NCBI GenBank assembly: GCA_022578605.1
Contig: MU394063.1
Location: 558,001-622,000, forward strand
Direction of reading: 5' to 3'
DNA from: Camillea tinctor
Taxonomy: Eukaryota; Ascomycota; Sordariomycetes; Xylariales; Xylariaceae
DNA: 64,000 nucleotides
Every line of letters starts with the position of its first letter. Within the stretch, counting starts at the first letter, position 1. Made by a program: the position numbers and the translations under genes. Shown here piece after piece: positions 51,683 to 61,967 of the stretch. The notes under the pieces were generated by a model. The model was not told the origin of the DNA. It ran no database searches and saw only the letters and a program-made list of their open reading frames with translations.

Positions 51683-53272
51683 GTTGGCTGGCTATACTAT
51701 ACTCTTGTGGCCTTATTGAGGTGAGTAAGTGTCTAGACACTAGGGAATATGTATATGTCTACCTGGTTGTGAACTATAAGAGGATAGACAACTCAATTCT
51801 GATAAATTGGATGTTTATAATCGAGCTTCTGCGTATATCAAAAGCAAAAATGACTATGTCTGGCCTTATGTAGTATATACAGCAGAGTCCAAGTTAATAG
51901 AGTCATCAGATTTACTACCTTCATCTTGTACATTTCCAACTCTATTCACATGGAATTAGCTTCAAAATATTAGAGAAGGCTTATGGGATGAACTAGCAGA
52001 TCTAGGGACTTATACAGAAATTAAGTCAAAGATATGGAGGCTGCTGATTTATTGGTATCCGATGTATATGTCGCTCGTCTAGAAAGACGGCATTCGCTAT
52101 AAGACACTAAACGAATAGTAAATCAGCTTAAGCAACATATATATCTGACTCTTACACCCTTATTTAGTCATCAGCTACGATACGAGTAACGGTATGCTCA
52201 TTGACGCCACCTAGTATCTGCTGGTAATCAATATTCACTGCTGTCATAACTAGCTCCTTAGTATATAAGTTGTCAAGAATAATAAAGACATTGATGATAA
52301 TAGCTGTATATGGTAGTGGCATATAACCTGTTTAGTTGTATTCCTTATGATGATCATATATAGAAATACTCTTGAGTCTTGTGTACATCCCCTAAAACAC
52401 TTGAGGACTAGCAACGAGTATAGAGCCAGTTCTAAAAATCCCCTTCTATGCACTCCCAAACACATTCAAGTCACTATTACCTAGACCTAGAGCTGGATTA
52501 TACTTAGTTCATAAGATAGGATGGCCATTATCAGTGTGATTTAATAATATCGCACATTTAGCTTTCTACTTGCTAGCTAGCCCCTTTTCCGGGAATAAGA
52601 GCGTGCTACCGAAATAAAAGGATTACTAGATCACATAGCCGGAGAAACACATTGAAGTGGCTAAATAAATAGAGATAGAGGCCTTGAAGCTCATGACGAT
52701 GAGGATATCGTTTTCTTGCACGAGAGAAGAGAATTCCCCCATAGTTATCAACTTATCAAAACCGGGTGGTGATATGTGGTTGCAGTTGCGATGATGTCTC
52801 CTTAGTCTTCCATTTTTATACTCTTATCCCATGCTCTTGGCTATATCTAGCAGGCCACTCTTATTATGTCATGCGTAGGAGACTTAATATCTCAGTCTCT
52901 ATCTTTTCAAACCATATAACTACGTAGGTAGAATATCTAGGAGCAGCACGGTGGTAGTCATATCAATTAATAGGTATATAAAGAGCATGCGTGTAAGAAC
53001 TCACCAGCCCTTTATAACGGATATGGTCTTTTAATCTAGATCGTTTCTCATTACATGATCCTATACCACGGAAACTGAGAAGATTGGTAAAGCCTGACTT
53101 CACATATACTTATTATTACTCTCACGCTGTAAAATGAAAGATATCTGTACTATATTCTTTATTTCCCTTTTCACGTCCTACATACCTACATCTAAGAACG
53201 AAGTAATTCCAGCTTCCCAGTTCCCCATCCCCAAATACCGACCCTCCTCCTTTCGTCTTCTCAATCCCCCTT
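51683..53272. other. Intergenic region with decayed sequence
   Basis: 1.6 kb between two minus-strand genes. The left end holds the effector-candidate promoter. From 51830 to 52650 the sequence reads like old coding DNA with many stops in every frame (a short stretch around 51990-52080 looks protein-like on plus) but no family can be named. It may be remnant transposon sequence. Confidence 0.4.
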
Positions 53273-54336
53273 CTAAGGAAGCACCTTCCCACTCCCCAGC
53301 GTCCTCCCCACAATGCCCTTAAACGCCTCCCTCCGCGGGCCCTCAAACGCGTCCAACCGTCCCTTCACAAACCCCACCGGGACCTCCTCCTTGCCCTGCA
53401 GCAGGCCCTCCCACGCCTCATCCACGAACTCGCCAATCGGCATGCCGAAGTCGTCGTGGCCCGCCTCCTTCAGATCCGGCTGCAGCGAGTGCAGCTCCGT
53501 GCGCACGGCCGGGGGCAGGATCTCGACGACCCGGATGTGCGCGCTGCCGGGGTCGTGCGCGAGCTGGGCGCGCGCGCTCCACAGCAGCGAGTGCAGGGCC
53601 GCCTTGCCGGCGCAGTAGTTGGCGCAGCGGGGCAGGGGCACCAGGGCCAGGCCGGAGGTGACGGCCACGAGGCTCGCGGGGCGCGGGGACAGGGACTGCA
53701 GGTGCGGCAGGAAGGCGGCCATGAGGTAGACGTACGCGGTGTAGTTGGTGGTGGTTTCGTGCTGCATGAGGGCGAGGTCGATGGTGGTGGGCGAGGCGAA
53801 GTTGAGGGAGCGCTGGATGCCGGAGTTGAGGACTATGCAGTCGAGGGTGGGGTAGGATTTGATGATGCTGTGGCGGTTATTAGTAGTGTGAGGAGTTTTT
53901 GGAAAGGAGGGGGGGGGTCCATTTGTCGGTATGTATATATATATATTCCATCGGATGGGAGAGGAGACCAAGGCTCGATAGTTCATTCCCACGAGTCTTT
54001 TCTATATCTATCTTCCCCTCTTCAAAACCGCATAGCATATATATATATATGTACCTATATATACCACCATCACATGAGGGAAAATGAGAGAATAAAAAAG
54101 CAGAATATGTTCACTGACCCTTCAGCCCACCCCTTAATACCATCCAAGTCCGTGATATCGAACTGCGAAGCCGCCGCCTTCTCCGGGCCGTGCTTCGCAA
54201 CAAAAGCGTCGAGCCTGTCCTTGCGCCGACCGACACCGATCACGAAGACTCCATTCTCAATCATGCGCTCAGCCAGAGCCAGGCCGATACCGGCCGTGCA
54301 GCCGACCATGAGGACAGTCTTATACGGAAAAGACAT
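53273..54336 (-). CDS. Short-chain dehydrogenase/reductase
   Basis: NAD(P)-dependent oxidoreductase of the classical SDR fold, substrate unknown. Two exons, 54336-54119 and 53867-53273, give 270 residues; the 251-base intron has donor GTCAGT and acceptor CACAG, long for this window and rich in TA repeats. The cofactor motif is GCTAGIG (residues 12-18), in place of the usual TGxxxGIG, with an Arg-Arg-Lys stretch (GVGRRKDR) after strand 2 that favours NADP. FDITDLDG matches the adenine-ring block, NSGI the NAG block, then Asn114, Ser144 (VTSGLAL), Tyr157 and Lys161 (YCAGKAA), so the catalytic tetrad is complete. It resembles the DltE-like fungal group. Exon 2 is far more GC-rich than its flanks, which generates long mirror open frames on the plus strand. 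Confidence 0.9.
53934..54050. repeat. TA microsatellites in the SDR intron
   Basis: Two TA runs, at about 53934-53946 and 54037-54050, lie inside the 251-base intron. They probably account for its unusual length. Confidence 0.7.
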
Positions 54337-55861
54337 TGTTGTCGTTCTCCCCCTTTCTTTGGTCTTATCTTTTGTTTATTCCGCTTCGTTTATTATTCTT
54401 CCCTCTTGAGGTGAGAAGATGGAATGCAGTGAAATGAGAGGGAAATAGAAACAAAGGAAGTTCCTCGTAAAAACGTCGGAATATATATAACCAAGTAATC
54501 TGTCAATATAGTACCTATCAAAACTTGAGGTCCAGGGTGGAAAATATTGAGGAGGTCAAAGAGGACATTTATAACTTCAGCTCATAGATCAATTACGTAG
54601 GCTATATATATACCTACTACCTAGACTAAAAATGCCCGATTCCATCCACCAAAGGTGCTAGAGAAAAAAAAGAAGTAAAGTCCTGGTCCCTTGAACCCCG
54701 ATCGATTATCCGATTTCCAAGACAGTACATACGTACTAGGCTGTCCATCCATGTCTTGAGGGATCTACCCGTATACACATTGTGTCACATAACATCCCGT
54801 CCGCCAACCATCATCTTCTGCTTCGGGGATCCTTGGCTGTGACTTGGCTGAGAAGGGGGGAGGGTAGTGAGGAAGAGGGTGTAAGCTTGAAGAGCTAGAC
54901 TATCTAGTAGACCAAATCGCCCGCTTTGGGCTGAGGATGCGGGGACATCGGCCTTCCAACAATCCTTTAACTCCGTGAACTGAGTCAAATCCAAGGTAAG
55001 GCATGATACGATGCCTATATATTAAACATGCTGTGCGTGGATCATCTAAGGCTAATACAACTTGCTAGGTTATGTGGTAATATTCAGACATTCAAGATTC
55101 CATCCTTGATCTTATCTGATCCATCTCTCTCCGAAATCCTCAAGTTAGCCGAGATAATATAAACCGATTCACATTCGAAAAACAAACACAGAAGGCTGAG
55201 CAAGGGAACACATTGAGCATGTAATCTGGATTTTCTTTTTTCCATTGATCACTACCTAAGCTGCTGGTAAACCGCCCCAGCAAAGGCGGGATGCCGTATC
55301 CGTCCAGTCGAAATGAGAGCTATTGTACATTGTTTTTTTGTTTTGTTTTCGTTGCAGGATATTGACACCCACAAGGGTCGTTAGTGTGATGCTCCCTGCA
55401 CTACTTCCCACCAAACTCAATGCGATCAGAACAACTGTGTGCGGTAGGGCAAGTGAATGACATGAAGTATAAACAGCAAATGTGTAAATCCCTGATCGGG
55501 ATATATTCTTTTATTCTTTTTTTCTTCTTCTTTTCTCCAAACCTCTCTATCTCCCCGAGAAGTGCGACCCCGGAAGCTGGTCCGGAGTCCTCGGTGTTGC
55601 AAACGGAAAGGCACCGTTTCGGATTACCATCCTCACCCGCAATTCAGGTTTCCGGCCTCTACCAAAGTAAAATCGAGAAGAGAAATAAACCAAAAAAAAA
55701 AAAAATAACCATTCTGTTGCCCAATCCCATCCTGTCCAGTCCATTCACGCGTAAATGCTGCTAGGAGGGGATCTACCGCTCCTTGCAATAATCATTGAAA
55801 AAGACAGACATTGGGAGCGTGCGATCGTTAATGCGTAAAAATGTAGACACGAAGTGATGCT
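54337..55861. other. Intergenic region, SDR promoter side
   Basis: 1.5 kb between the SDR start and the stop of the Gln-rich gene. Short frames only (54785-54994 minus, 55420-55764 plus), without recognisable motifs. It should contain the SDR promoter and the 3' untranslated region of the Gln-rich gene. Confidence 0.5.
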
Positions 55862-57670
55862 TTAAGCGACCGTAATGCCGTTGCCACCCTTACGCCTTTC
55901 TGCGCTAGTAAGCACGACCATAGGCGCCTTGCGCTGCCCATTGGAGGTTTCCGTCTTGTTGGAACGCTGGGAACCGTTCTTGAATACACTAGCAAAGCTC
56001 CCATCCGTCTCACCAGCACTAGACTGACTGTCCACACTCTTGCGGGACTTCTGTCGCGAGCCAGGACGATCCGATCCGATAGCTCCCCAGCCGCCACTTG
56101 CTGAAGTCCGGGAACTAGCCAGACTAGGCTCCGCATCTCCTGATAGGCTGCCTGAGCCACTACGGCCAGAGTCAGACTCATTGTCAGTCGACGGGGTGAC
56201 GACTTCCTCAGCACTTTCGGAAACTGGACTCATGCTCCCGCAGCTGCTGTTGGTCCCCTTGCGCCGAACCATACCAGCTTTAACAAGATTGTGAACGGCC
56301 GACCGACGAGTTCGTGCGGCAAAGTTCTTGCTACCCTCGTGCCTCGAGGTAGGCTTAGATCGAAGCTCATCCAAAGCTGGTGGTCCACGAGGTTGGCGGA
56401 TAGGATGCTCACCAGCCCGAGCTTGACCAGGACCATAGCCTCCGTTTGGCATAGGAGACAAGGGGAACGAAGCCGTCTTAGGGCCAGCAGACTTGAGATT
56501 GTCTTCGGTCGAGATATCAAGGCCCTTGCTGTTGGCAAGAGAAGACGTCTTCTTGTGGCCCCGGCGGAAAGCATTGGCAGAAGGTGGCGGAAGGGGTGTC
56601 GGTTCAGCCGTCATCTCCGCCTTCTTAGGGGGAGAGCTTGAACGGTACCTGGGAGGGTTGTTCTCCGGGGGAGGGGGGGACACTTGAACTCGAGGGGTGC
56701 CGTTGCCACTCTGCTGTTGCGGCTGCGGCTGCTGCGGCTGTTGCTGCTGCTGGAAGTAGAGGCCTTGGGGAGTGCTAGGTGTCTGGTCCATGTAACTCTG
56801 ACTACTCATTTGCACAGCACTCTGGTCAATCAAGTATGTCTGCTGCGTTGCAGGGTCATAGTAGGCATACATGTTCTGCTGAGGCAGAGAACTAGAAATT
56901 GATTGCTGGAGGGTCTTGAGCTGCTGTTGCTGATGATACAGGTTCTGAAGGGCCATCTGTTGCTGTAAAGCAGAATGTCCGTTCAAGCTAAGACCTTGGA
57001 ACTGCTGGGCAGCAGCCTGCACACTCATCAATTGCTGCTGCAGTCGCTGCTGTTGCTGAGCAAGATAAAGATTAGTTGCCACCAGCTGCGCGTACAAAGA
57101 AGGATCCATCTGCTCCTGGACCTGCTCGTCAAGAAGGAGCTCGGGAGGTGCCAGAATCTGCTCTGGTGTGTACTGTTGGTGGTTCATGCTCATCATGGAG
57201 TGGAGCATGGAATTGTAAGCTTGCTGCTGCTGCTGCTGCTGCTGTAGCTGCTGTTGTTGCTGTTGCTGTAGATGTTGGGGGTGCTGCTGCTGGGTCGCAA
57301 GGCGCGGGAGCGACGTCTTAGGCGCGCTGTAAGACTGTTCGCGGCCGCCGTACATGTTCCCGGCAATGTTCCCATTCCTACCCAGAGCATTCGCAGGCAT
57401 CGTAGTCGAGGTGGGTGAGGCGGCAAAGGACGCGGCGGTAGCTGACTTGGGGGCCGTTCTGAGACCTGCAAGCAGGTGAGATCGGCTGGTTCGCGGCGTC
57501 GGGACCCCGTTGTCTTTGGTATCAGTCTGGGACTTGATCGACTCGAAGGATAGCGGCTTGATGTTCTGGCCACCACCACGACGAGACGCCAGGCCTCCAG
57601 AGGGCATGCCCAAACCGGCAGGCGAAGTAAATCCGTTGTGAGACATTTGAGCGAGACCACCGGTGTCCAT
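55862..57670 (-). CDS. Glutamine-rich low-complexity fungal protein
   Basis: Single exon, 602 residues from the ATG at 57670 (MDTGGLAQMSHNGF); the open frame extends upstream but without an ATG. I do not recognise a named family. Residues 36-75 (NIKPLSFESIKSQ and TPRTSRSHLLAGLRTAPKS) look conserved-type sequence. A polyglutamine tract spans about 127-150, encoded by CAG/CAA units near 57219-57290, and further Gln-rich segments run to about residue 340, with tandem Gln-Leu patterns suggesting coiled coil or prion-like behaviour. The C-terminal half is Ser/Pro/Arg-rich and includes RRSAVHNLVKAGMVRRKG, which could be a nuclear signal or amphipathic helix. The composition fits a transcriptional or RNA-binding cofactor, but this is inference. 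The tract may vary in length between strains. Confidence 0.8.
   Translation of the reverse strand: MDTGGLAQMSHNGFTSPAGLGMPSGGLASRRGGGQNIKPLSFESIKSQTDTKDNGVPTPRTSRSHLLAGLRTAPKSATAASFAASPTSTTMPANALGRNGNIAGNMYGGREQSYSAPKTSLPRLATQQQHPQHLQQQQQQQLQQQQQQQQAYNSMLHSMMSMNHQQYTPEQILAPPELLLDEQVQEQMDPSLYAQLVATNLYLAQQQQRLQQQLMSVQAAAQQFQGLSLNGHSALQQQMALQNLYHQQQQLKTLQQSISSSLPQQNMYAYYDPATQQTYLIDQSAVQMSSQSYMDQTPSTPQGLYFQQQQQPQQPQPQQQSGNGTPRVQVSPPPPENNPPRYRSSSPPKKAEMTAEPTPLPPPSANAFRRGHKKTSSLANSKGLDISTEDNLKSAGPKTASFPLSPMPNGGYGPGQARAGEHPIRQPRGPPALDELRSKPTSRHEGSKNFAARTRRSAVHNLVKAGMVRRKGTNSSCGSMSPVSESAEEVVTPSTDNESDSGRSGSGSLSGDAEPSLASSRTSASGGWGAIGSDRPGSRQKSRKSVDSQSSAGETDGSFASVFKNGSQRSNKTETSNGQRKAPMVVLTSAERRKGGNGITVA
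57219..57290 (-). repeat. CAG/CAA triplet tract (polyglutamine)
   Basis: CTG/TTG triplets on the plus strand encode the longest glutamine run of the 602-residue protein. A mixed CAG/CAA tract of this length is expected to be length-polymorphic. Confidence 0.85.
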
Positions 57671-59476
57671 ACTCAAACAAGAGGAGAAAATATGATACGT
57701 ATCGTGGACAAAGGTGTCCAAGAATGCGTCAAAACAAATGCTGTAAAAACTAGGTGTAGTCGAGAGGTTGATAAGAAGCGAAATCTAAAATAAGGAATGG
57801 ATGACGGCCTTTAGACAAGAGGGCAATCGAAGGGATATTACAACCAAATAGATGGTGGAATAATAGTAATCCAGTCGGGATCTATGATTAATATGGTAGT
57901 ATTGTCCACGTGGGAATGACCAGGCAACTGGTGCTCTCTGTTAAGGGAATAATGAGTCGTGGATTCGGAACGATGTTCGTATCAAACGTCGGTTTGCCAG
58001 AAAAGAAACCGTAACGGATCCAAGAAAGCAGGCTGCTAAAGGGCAGAAAGCTGTGAACAAGAAATAGAATATGGAACGCGAGTCGGTGCGTGGTTAGATC
58101 TGTACTTGGCGATAATTAAAGATCTTCCCCCTTGCTGATAATCGAAAAGATCGGGCGTGTCTGAATGAACGACAAGGCAAGTTGCTATAAACAAGAAGCT
58201 GCAAAGGCAGACTCGGAACGATGTAGATATCGGGAAAGGTCGAAGCAGTTTGCAATCAAAGAACCGAGTGAACGGGCAACCAGCTCGATTCGTAACAGGG
58301 CAACGCAGGGACAGAGCAGGAGGCGAAAGTTTCCTTGTCTCCAGTCGTCCGAGAGCGGCGCGCAAGTGGCAGGTTTGCTGGAAGGGGCTGAGTAACGCTG
58401 TTACTGCTGTTACTGAGGCAGGCGGTTATGCCGATTCGCTGTCAGTCGCTTGCTTGGTCTCTGCCAAAGGAAAGAGTCCACCCGAGAGCTCTTTGTTTCC
58501 TATACCGGATTAGAAGACAGGGAGATACAAAGAGATTGCGATGCAGCAATACACACAAGGCAACTGTTTCTGTAATTATTGACAACCGTAAATGTTCCTC
58601 TCCTTCTTTTTTTTCTCTATCCGTACCGAATGTAATCGTTTGCTAGCAACTGGACTGTGGTCGGAGAGCGCGATTATAGGCAAATAATAACCATGTATGT
58701 TAAGTGATGCGATATTGAACGAAAAGCGGCGAAGAGATTGAAGATATAAAAAAATATAATGGTCGTTTTGAACTGAAATAATAAGAAAAAATTGTACAAT
58801 GATTAAATGTAAAAAACAAAAATGTCGAAGTATGGGACTGAGTGGTTCCAGAACTCCAGAAGTTTTGTGCTTTCTTGTTGTCTTCCTTTCTTCCCAATTG
58901 CGAGTGTGCGGTGAAATAATTTTTCTGTTCCTTTTTTTTTTTGTAATTTTTTTCCTTGGGTAGTCAATGACGGGGTTATTGTCTTCTTCTCGAGATGCGA
59001 TGCAGTAGTTGTCCTTCGGTTTTTTTTACTTTATTGTTCCTTGATCAAGGCCGACAGATAGTGAGCCAATGATAAATAGTAATTGATCCGCGCATACGCA
59101 CAAAAAAAATAAAGGGAGAGGCTCGAGGAGGATTGGACCCAGCAAGTTCTGAAAGGGGGGGAGGGAGAATAAAGGAAGGGCGTTGGTGATGGTAGGAGTG
59201 AAGGAGGGGAGGATGGAAGAAAGAGAAGATGAACAAAAAGATGCGATGGAAAGAAAAAAAAAAAGAAAAAAAGAAAGAGAGGAAGAAGAGCAGGAGGAGA
59301 AAGACTGAGAGAACCACAGTAAAATTAGTTAAGTGGTATGTACCTAAGTGGTGTGACAGGCGAATTTCTGTACAGTACAGTGTATCTGTAAAAGTGATGC
59401 ATACCTTAACTTTAACCGGCAAAGACCGCTAGGACCCCAGTGAACACAAACTTTACTGGTTTGGATGCACTCAATA

Positions 59477-59499
59477 TTTACAGTGTACAGCACTGTAAA
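59477..59499. repeat. Perfect hairpin, 9-bp arms
   Basis: TTTACAGTG and its reverse complement CACTGTAAA flank a five-base spacer TACAG. A similar TTACAG/CTGTA vocabulary occurs nearby at 59370-59396. It is too short to name as an element. Confidence 0.8.
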
Positions 59500-60369
59500 G
59501 AAGCTATGAAAAATACCGTGTCTAATACGGTAAGGAGTGGGTAGCTACACGAGCCTCCACAGGTATTGATTGGCTGATGCAAGATGGAAGGAGGAGGCGT
59601 CAGAGGATGTACAGGGTGAGCACAGTGCAGATCTAAATTCGGTTCATCCAATGGGACGGTTCGCCGGATTGGCGACTAGGTTTTGACAGAAGTGGCAGAG
59701 TGTCCGCAAAAGAATCAATGCCTAATGATTTTGTCATTGGTTCGTTTATCCTTCTTTTTTTTTGAACTGCATGTAAACCGGTTCGAGGGGCTGACACTGT
59801 GAACATGTCACCAATAGATAAATTTACATTGCTGAACCTAATTATAATCCATACGCACTCACACACATAGGTATATACGCAAACTAGAAAGGGAAAAAAG
59901 GAAAAAAAACCTAGATGAGAAAAAAATAGCAGAAAAGAGATGATTAAAAAAATTATAATATAAGCACAGTACATATATTATGTTGCCCCTAGTACATACC
60001 TAGCGCGCACACAGAGGTAAGTTAGGTAGGGAGGTAAAAAAGAAGTAAGTAGGCAGGTGATGTGATTGCCAGCGCAAAGATAAAATGGCCCTCTGGTTTC
60101 TACTGGTCAGTCGACAGGAGAAAGAGGGATCATGGTGGAGATCAAGGCTGACCAACCAAATCAAAACCCAGCTCCTCAGGGGTGCCGAGAGGGGGGAGGC
60201 GAACAGGGGACCCATCTAATGGATATGACAGGGGGTGGTGTGAAAGAGGACTTGCAGAGGTTCAATTGCTTGCAGGGGCTTTCCAAGAAATGCCCCATAC
60301 CTCTCTTCAATGTATAAAGTACCGTCTTATGTATGCGCATGCGCGTTGCATTGTACAGTATTGTGCATA

Positions 60370-60448
60370 CATAACCTACCTAGGTACATAACCTAGTACA
60401 TAACCTAGTGCACTGCACTAGTGTGTACCTAGGTAGTTAGGTACCTAT
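60370..60448. repeat. Palindrome cluster with CCTAGGTA motifs
   Basis: Contains the 12-mer ACATAACCTAGT twice in tandem (60386-60397, 60398-60409), a central hairpin TAGTGCA-C-TGCACTA (60406-60420), and flanking inverted CTACCTAGGTAC / GTACCTAGGTAG arms (about 60376-60387 and 60425-60436). The arms can pair over most of the segment. Confidence 0.75.
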
Positions 60449-61003
60449 TTATGCCGTCCATAGCGCGCTAAACCGTTATTTTGTTAGGATGTCAAGCAGG
60501 TCAAGTTACCATGCTTGATTTTCTGTGATGATCATGGCCTTTTATTAAGCTGACCTATGTACTTCTAAGGTACTGCTAAGTACTATAATTAGTGTACACT
60601 ACTATAATAGGTTAAGTACTTACTTTAGGATAATATATAGACCAACAAGAAGTAATTGAAACCCTCTCCCTGTTTTCTTCGTGTATTGGTGAGGTGAAGA
60701 ACATTTCTTTATGTAATTTTTATACACAATCTGATGAATATTTGAGTTCTTAACATGGTTTTATATAATGAGATATCGGTATATAAGCCGAACATAGTAG
60801 GTTATGTGTAATCGGTCGTAACTATAATGTAATGAGTTGGTGCTATTAAATATGTAGCTTAAAGGTAGGTATATAATACATAGTAAATAAAAAGAAGCAA
60901 CCGGTTAGGTTATAGTATTAAACCTTAGAAGAAACCAAATGTTCTCCCTGTCCTATCTTTTCCTCAGATTGCTTCATCCCCTTTCGTTCATCCAACCGGT
61001 CCA

Positions 61004-61512
61004 TCATGAAGGAGCCCTCATCTCATCTTTGTATGACTGATATCCCTGATCTATAGGTCCTGTGACCAAGCGGCTATTAACTTCATTGTCTGATTGTATG
61101 ACCTGGCAGCACTGGCACCAAAACGCAGTACAACAATCGCCCCAGCCGCTGCCCGGGATGCCGAAACGTTCGCGGATCTCGGTGCGCTTTATCATACTAA
61201 ATATCCAGCCGCTGGTGAGAAGCGTGAGGCCGCCGTGTATGAGACAGTCGCCGTTGAAGTAGTCGGGGGATGGGTTGTTAGGATCATGTAGTCTTGAAGA
61301 TGCCCGGCCGACGACTAGTTTAATCAAGGCAGTCAGGTTAGCTCAATGCCCGAACATCCAGGAAAGAAGGGTTGATATATGTAAGTTGGACATAGGATAT
61401 AAAGAAACTTACGGAGACAAGGCGCGAAGAAGCCCAGAATACAGCTACCGCATGGCGTACAATCGCAGAGACTGTTCTGCCAGTCTCCTCCTGTCACTTC
61501 TCTAATCGACAT
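61004..61512 (-). CDS. PLAC8-family cysteine-rich protein
   Basis: Two exons, 61512-61413 and 61314-61004, give 136 residues. The join (phase 1) creates FAPCLLVGRASSRLHDP. The family pattern is clear: SLCDCTPCGSCILGFFAPC in the N-terminal half and GWGDCCTAFWCQCCQVIQSD, ending the core with DNEVN. Two hydrophobic Cys-rich stretches suggest membrane association. Plant and fungal relatives (PCR/FCR proteins) affect cadmium or zinc handling and cell size; the function here is inferred from the family. The gene diverges from the Zn2Cys6 regulator, the two starts being 455 bases apart. Confidence 0.9.
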
Positions 61513-61967
61513 GTCGTAACAATGTTTTGTCTGTTGGGAGTCTCCGTGATGCTTTGCAGATGGGAAACAAGGCGAGTATTCTGCCGTGGTTTATGAGTTT
61601 CGAGAATGTCGAGTGCTGATGTCGACAGCGAGGTTCAACGGCATTTATGTATATTAAATACGCCCTTTTCGTATCGGAGAATGCGCATCTGGTACCGAAT
61701 CGGGTTCATTGTGGGGAAATGAACACCACTCACGGCACTTCCAGTTCAAGAACAACTAACTAGTCAGGTTAGGCAAGTTAGCTGGATCAGTCTATTATAG
61801 ACTGACGATGTGGTTTATCATATTTTACACTTATAATGTACCCTGCCTTGCTGTCCGGCGTATCAAAACTCATTGAACACCTATACGACATCCATATCAG
61901 AGTATCTACCTAGTGTATACCAGTCTTCTGGATCCCGCACTACCTATCCTCTGGTCTGGTATCGGTA
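61513..61967. promoter_or_regulatory. Divergent promoter region, PLAC8 gene / Zn2Cys6 regulator
   Basis: 455 bases between two divergent ATGs, so the promoters of both genes must share it. No specific operator was identified. Confidence 0.5.

Larger units (their letters stand above)
57671..61003. other. Intergenic region upstream of the Gln-rich gene
   Basis: 3.3 kb without a supported gene. The first 700 bases probably hold a long leader and promoter of the Gln-rich gene. Further right are purine tracts (59228-59300), a perfect 9-bp-arm hairpin (59477-59499) and a palindrome cluster (60370-60448). Confidence 0.5.

Noticed and set aside
53456..54409. 317-residue open frame on plus, opposite the SDR gene
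   Set aside because: It runs through the SDR exon, the TA-rich intron and the SDR start; composition is typical of a mirror frame.
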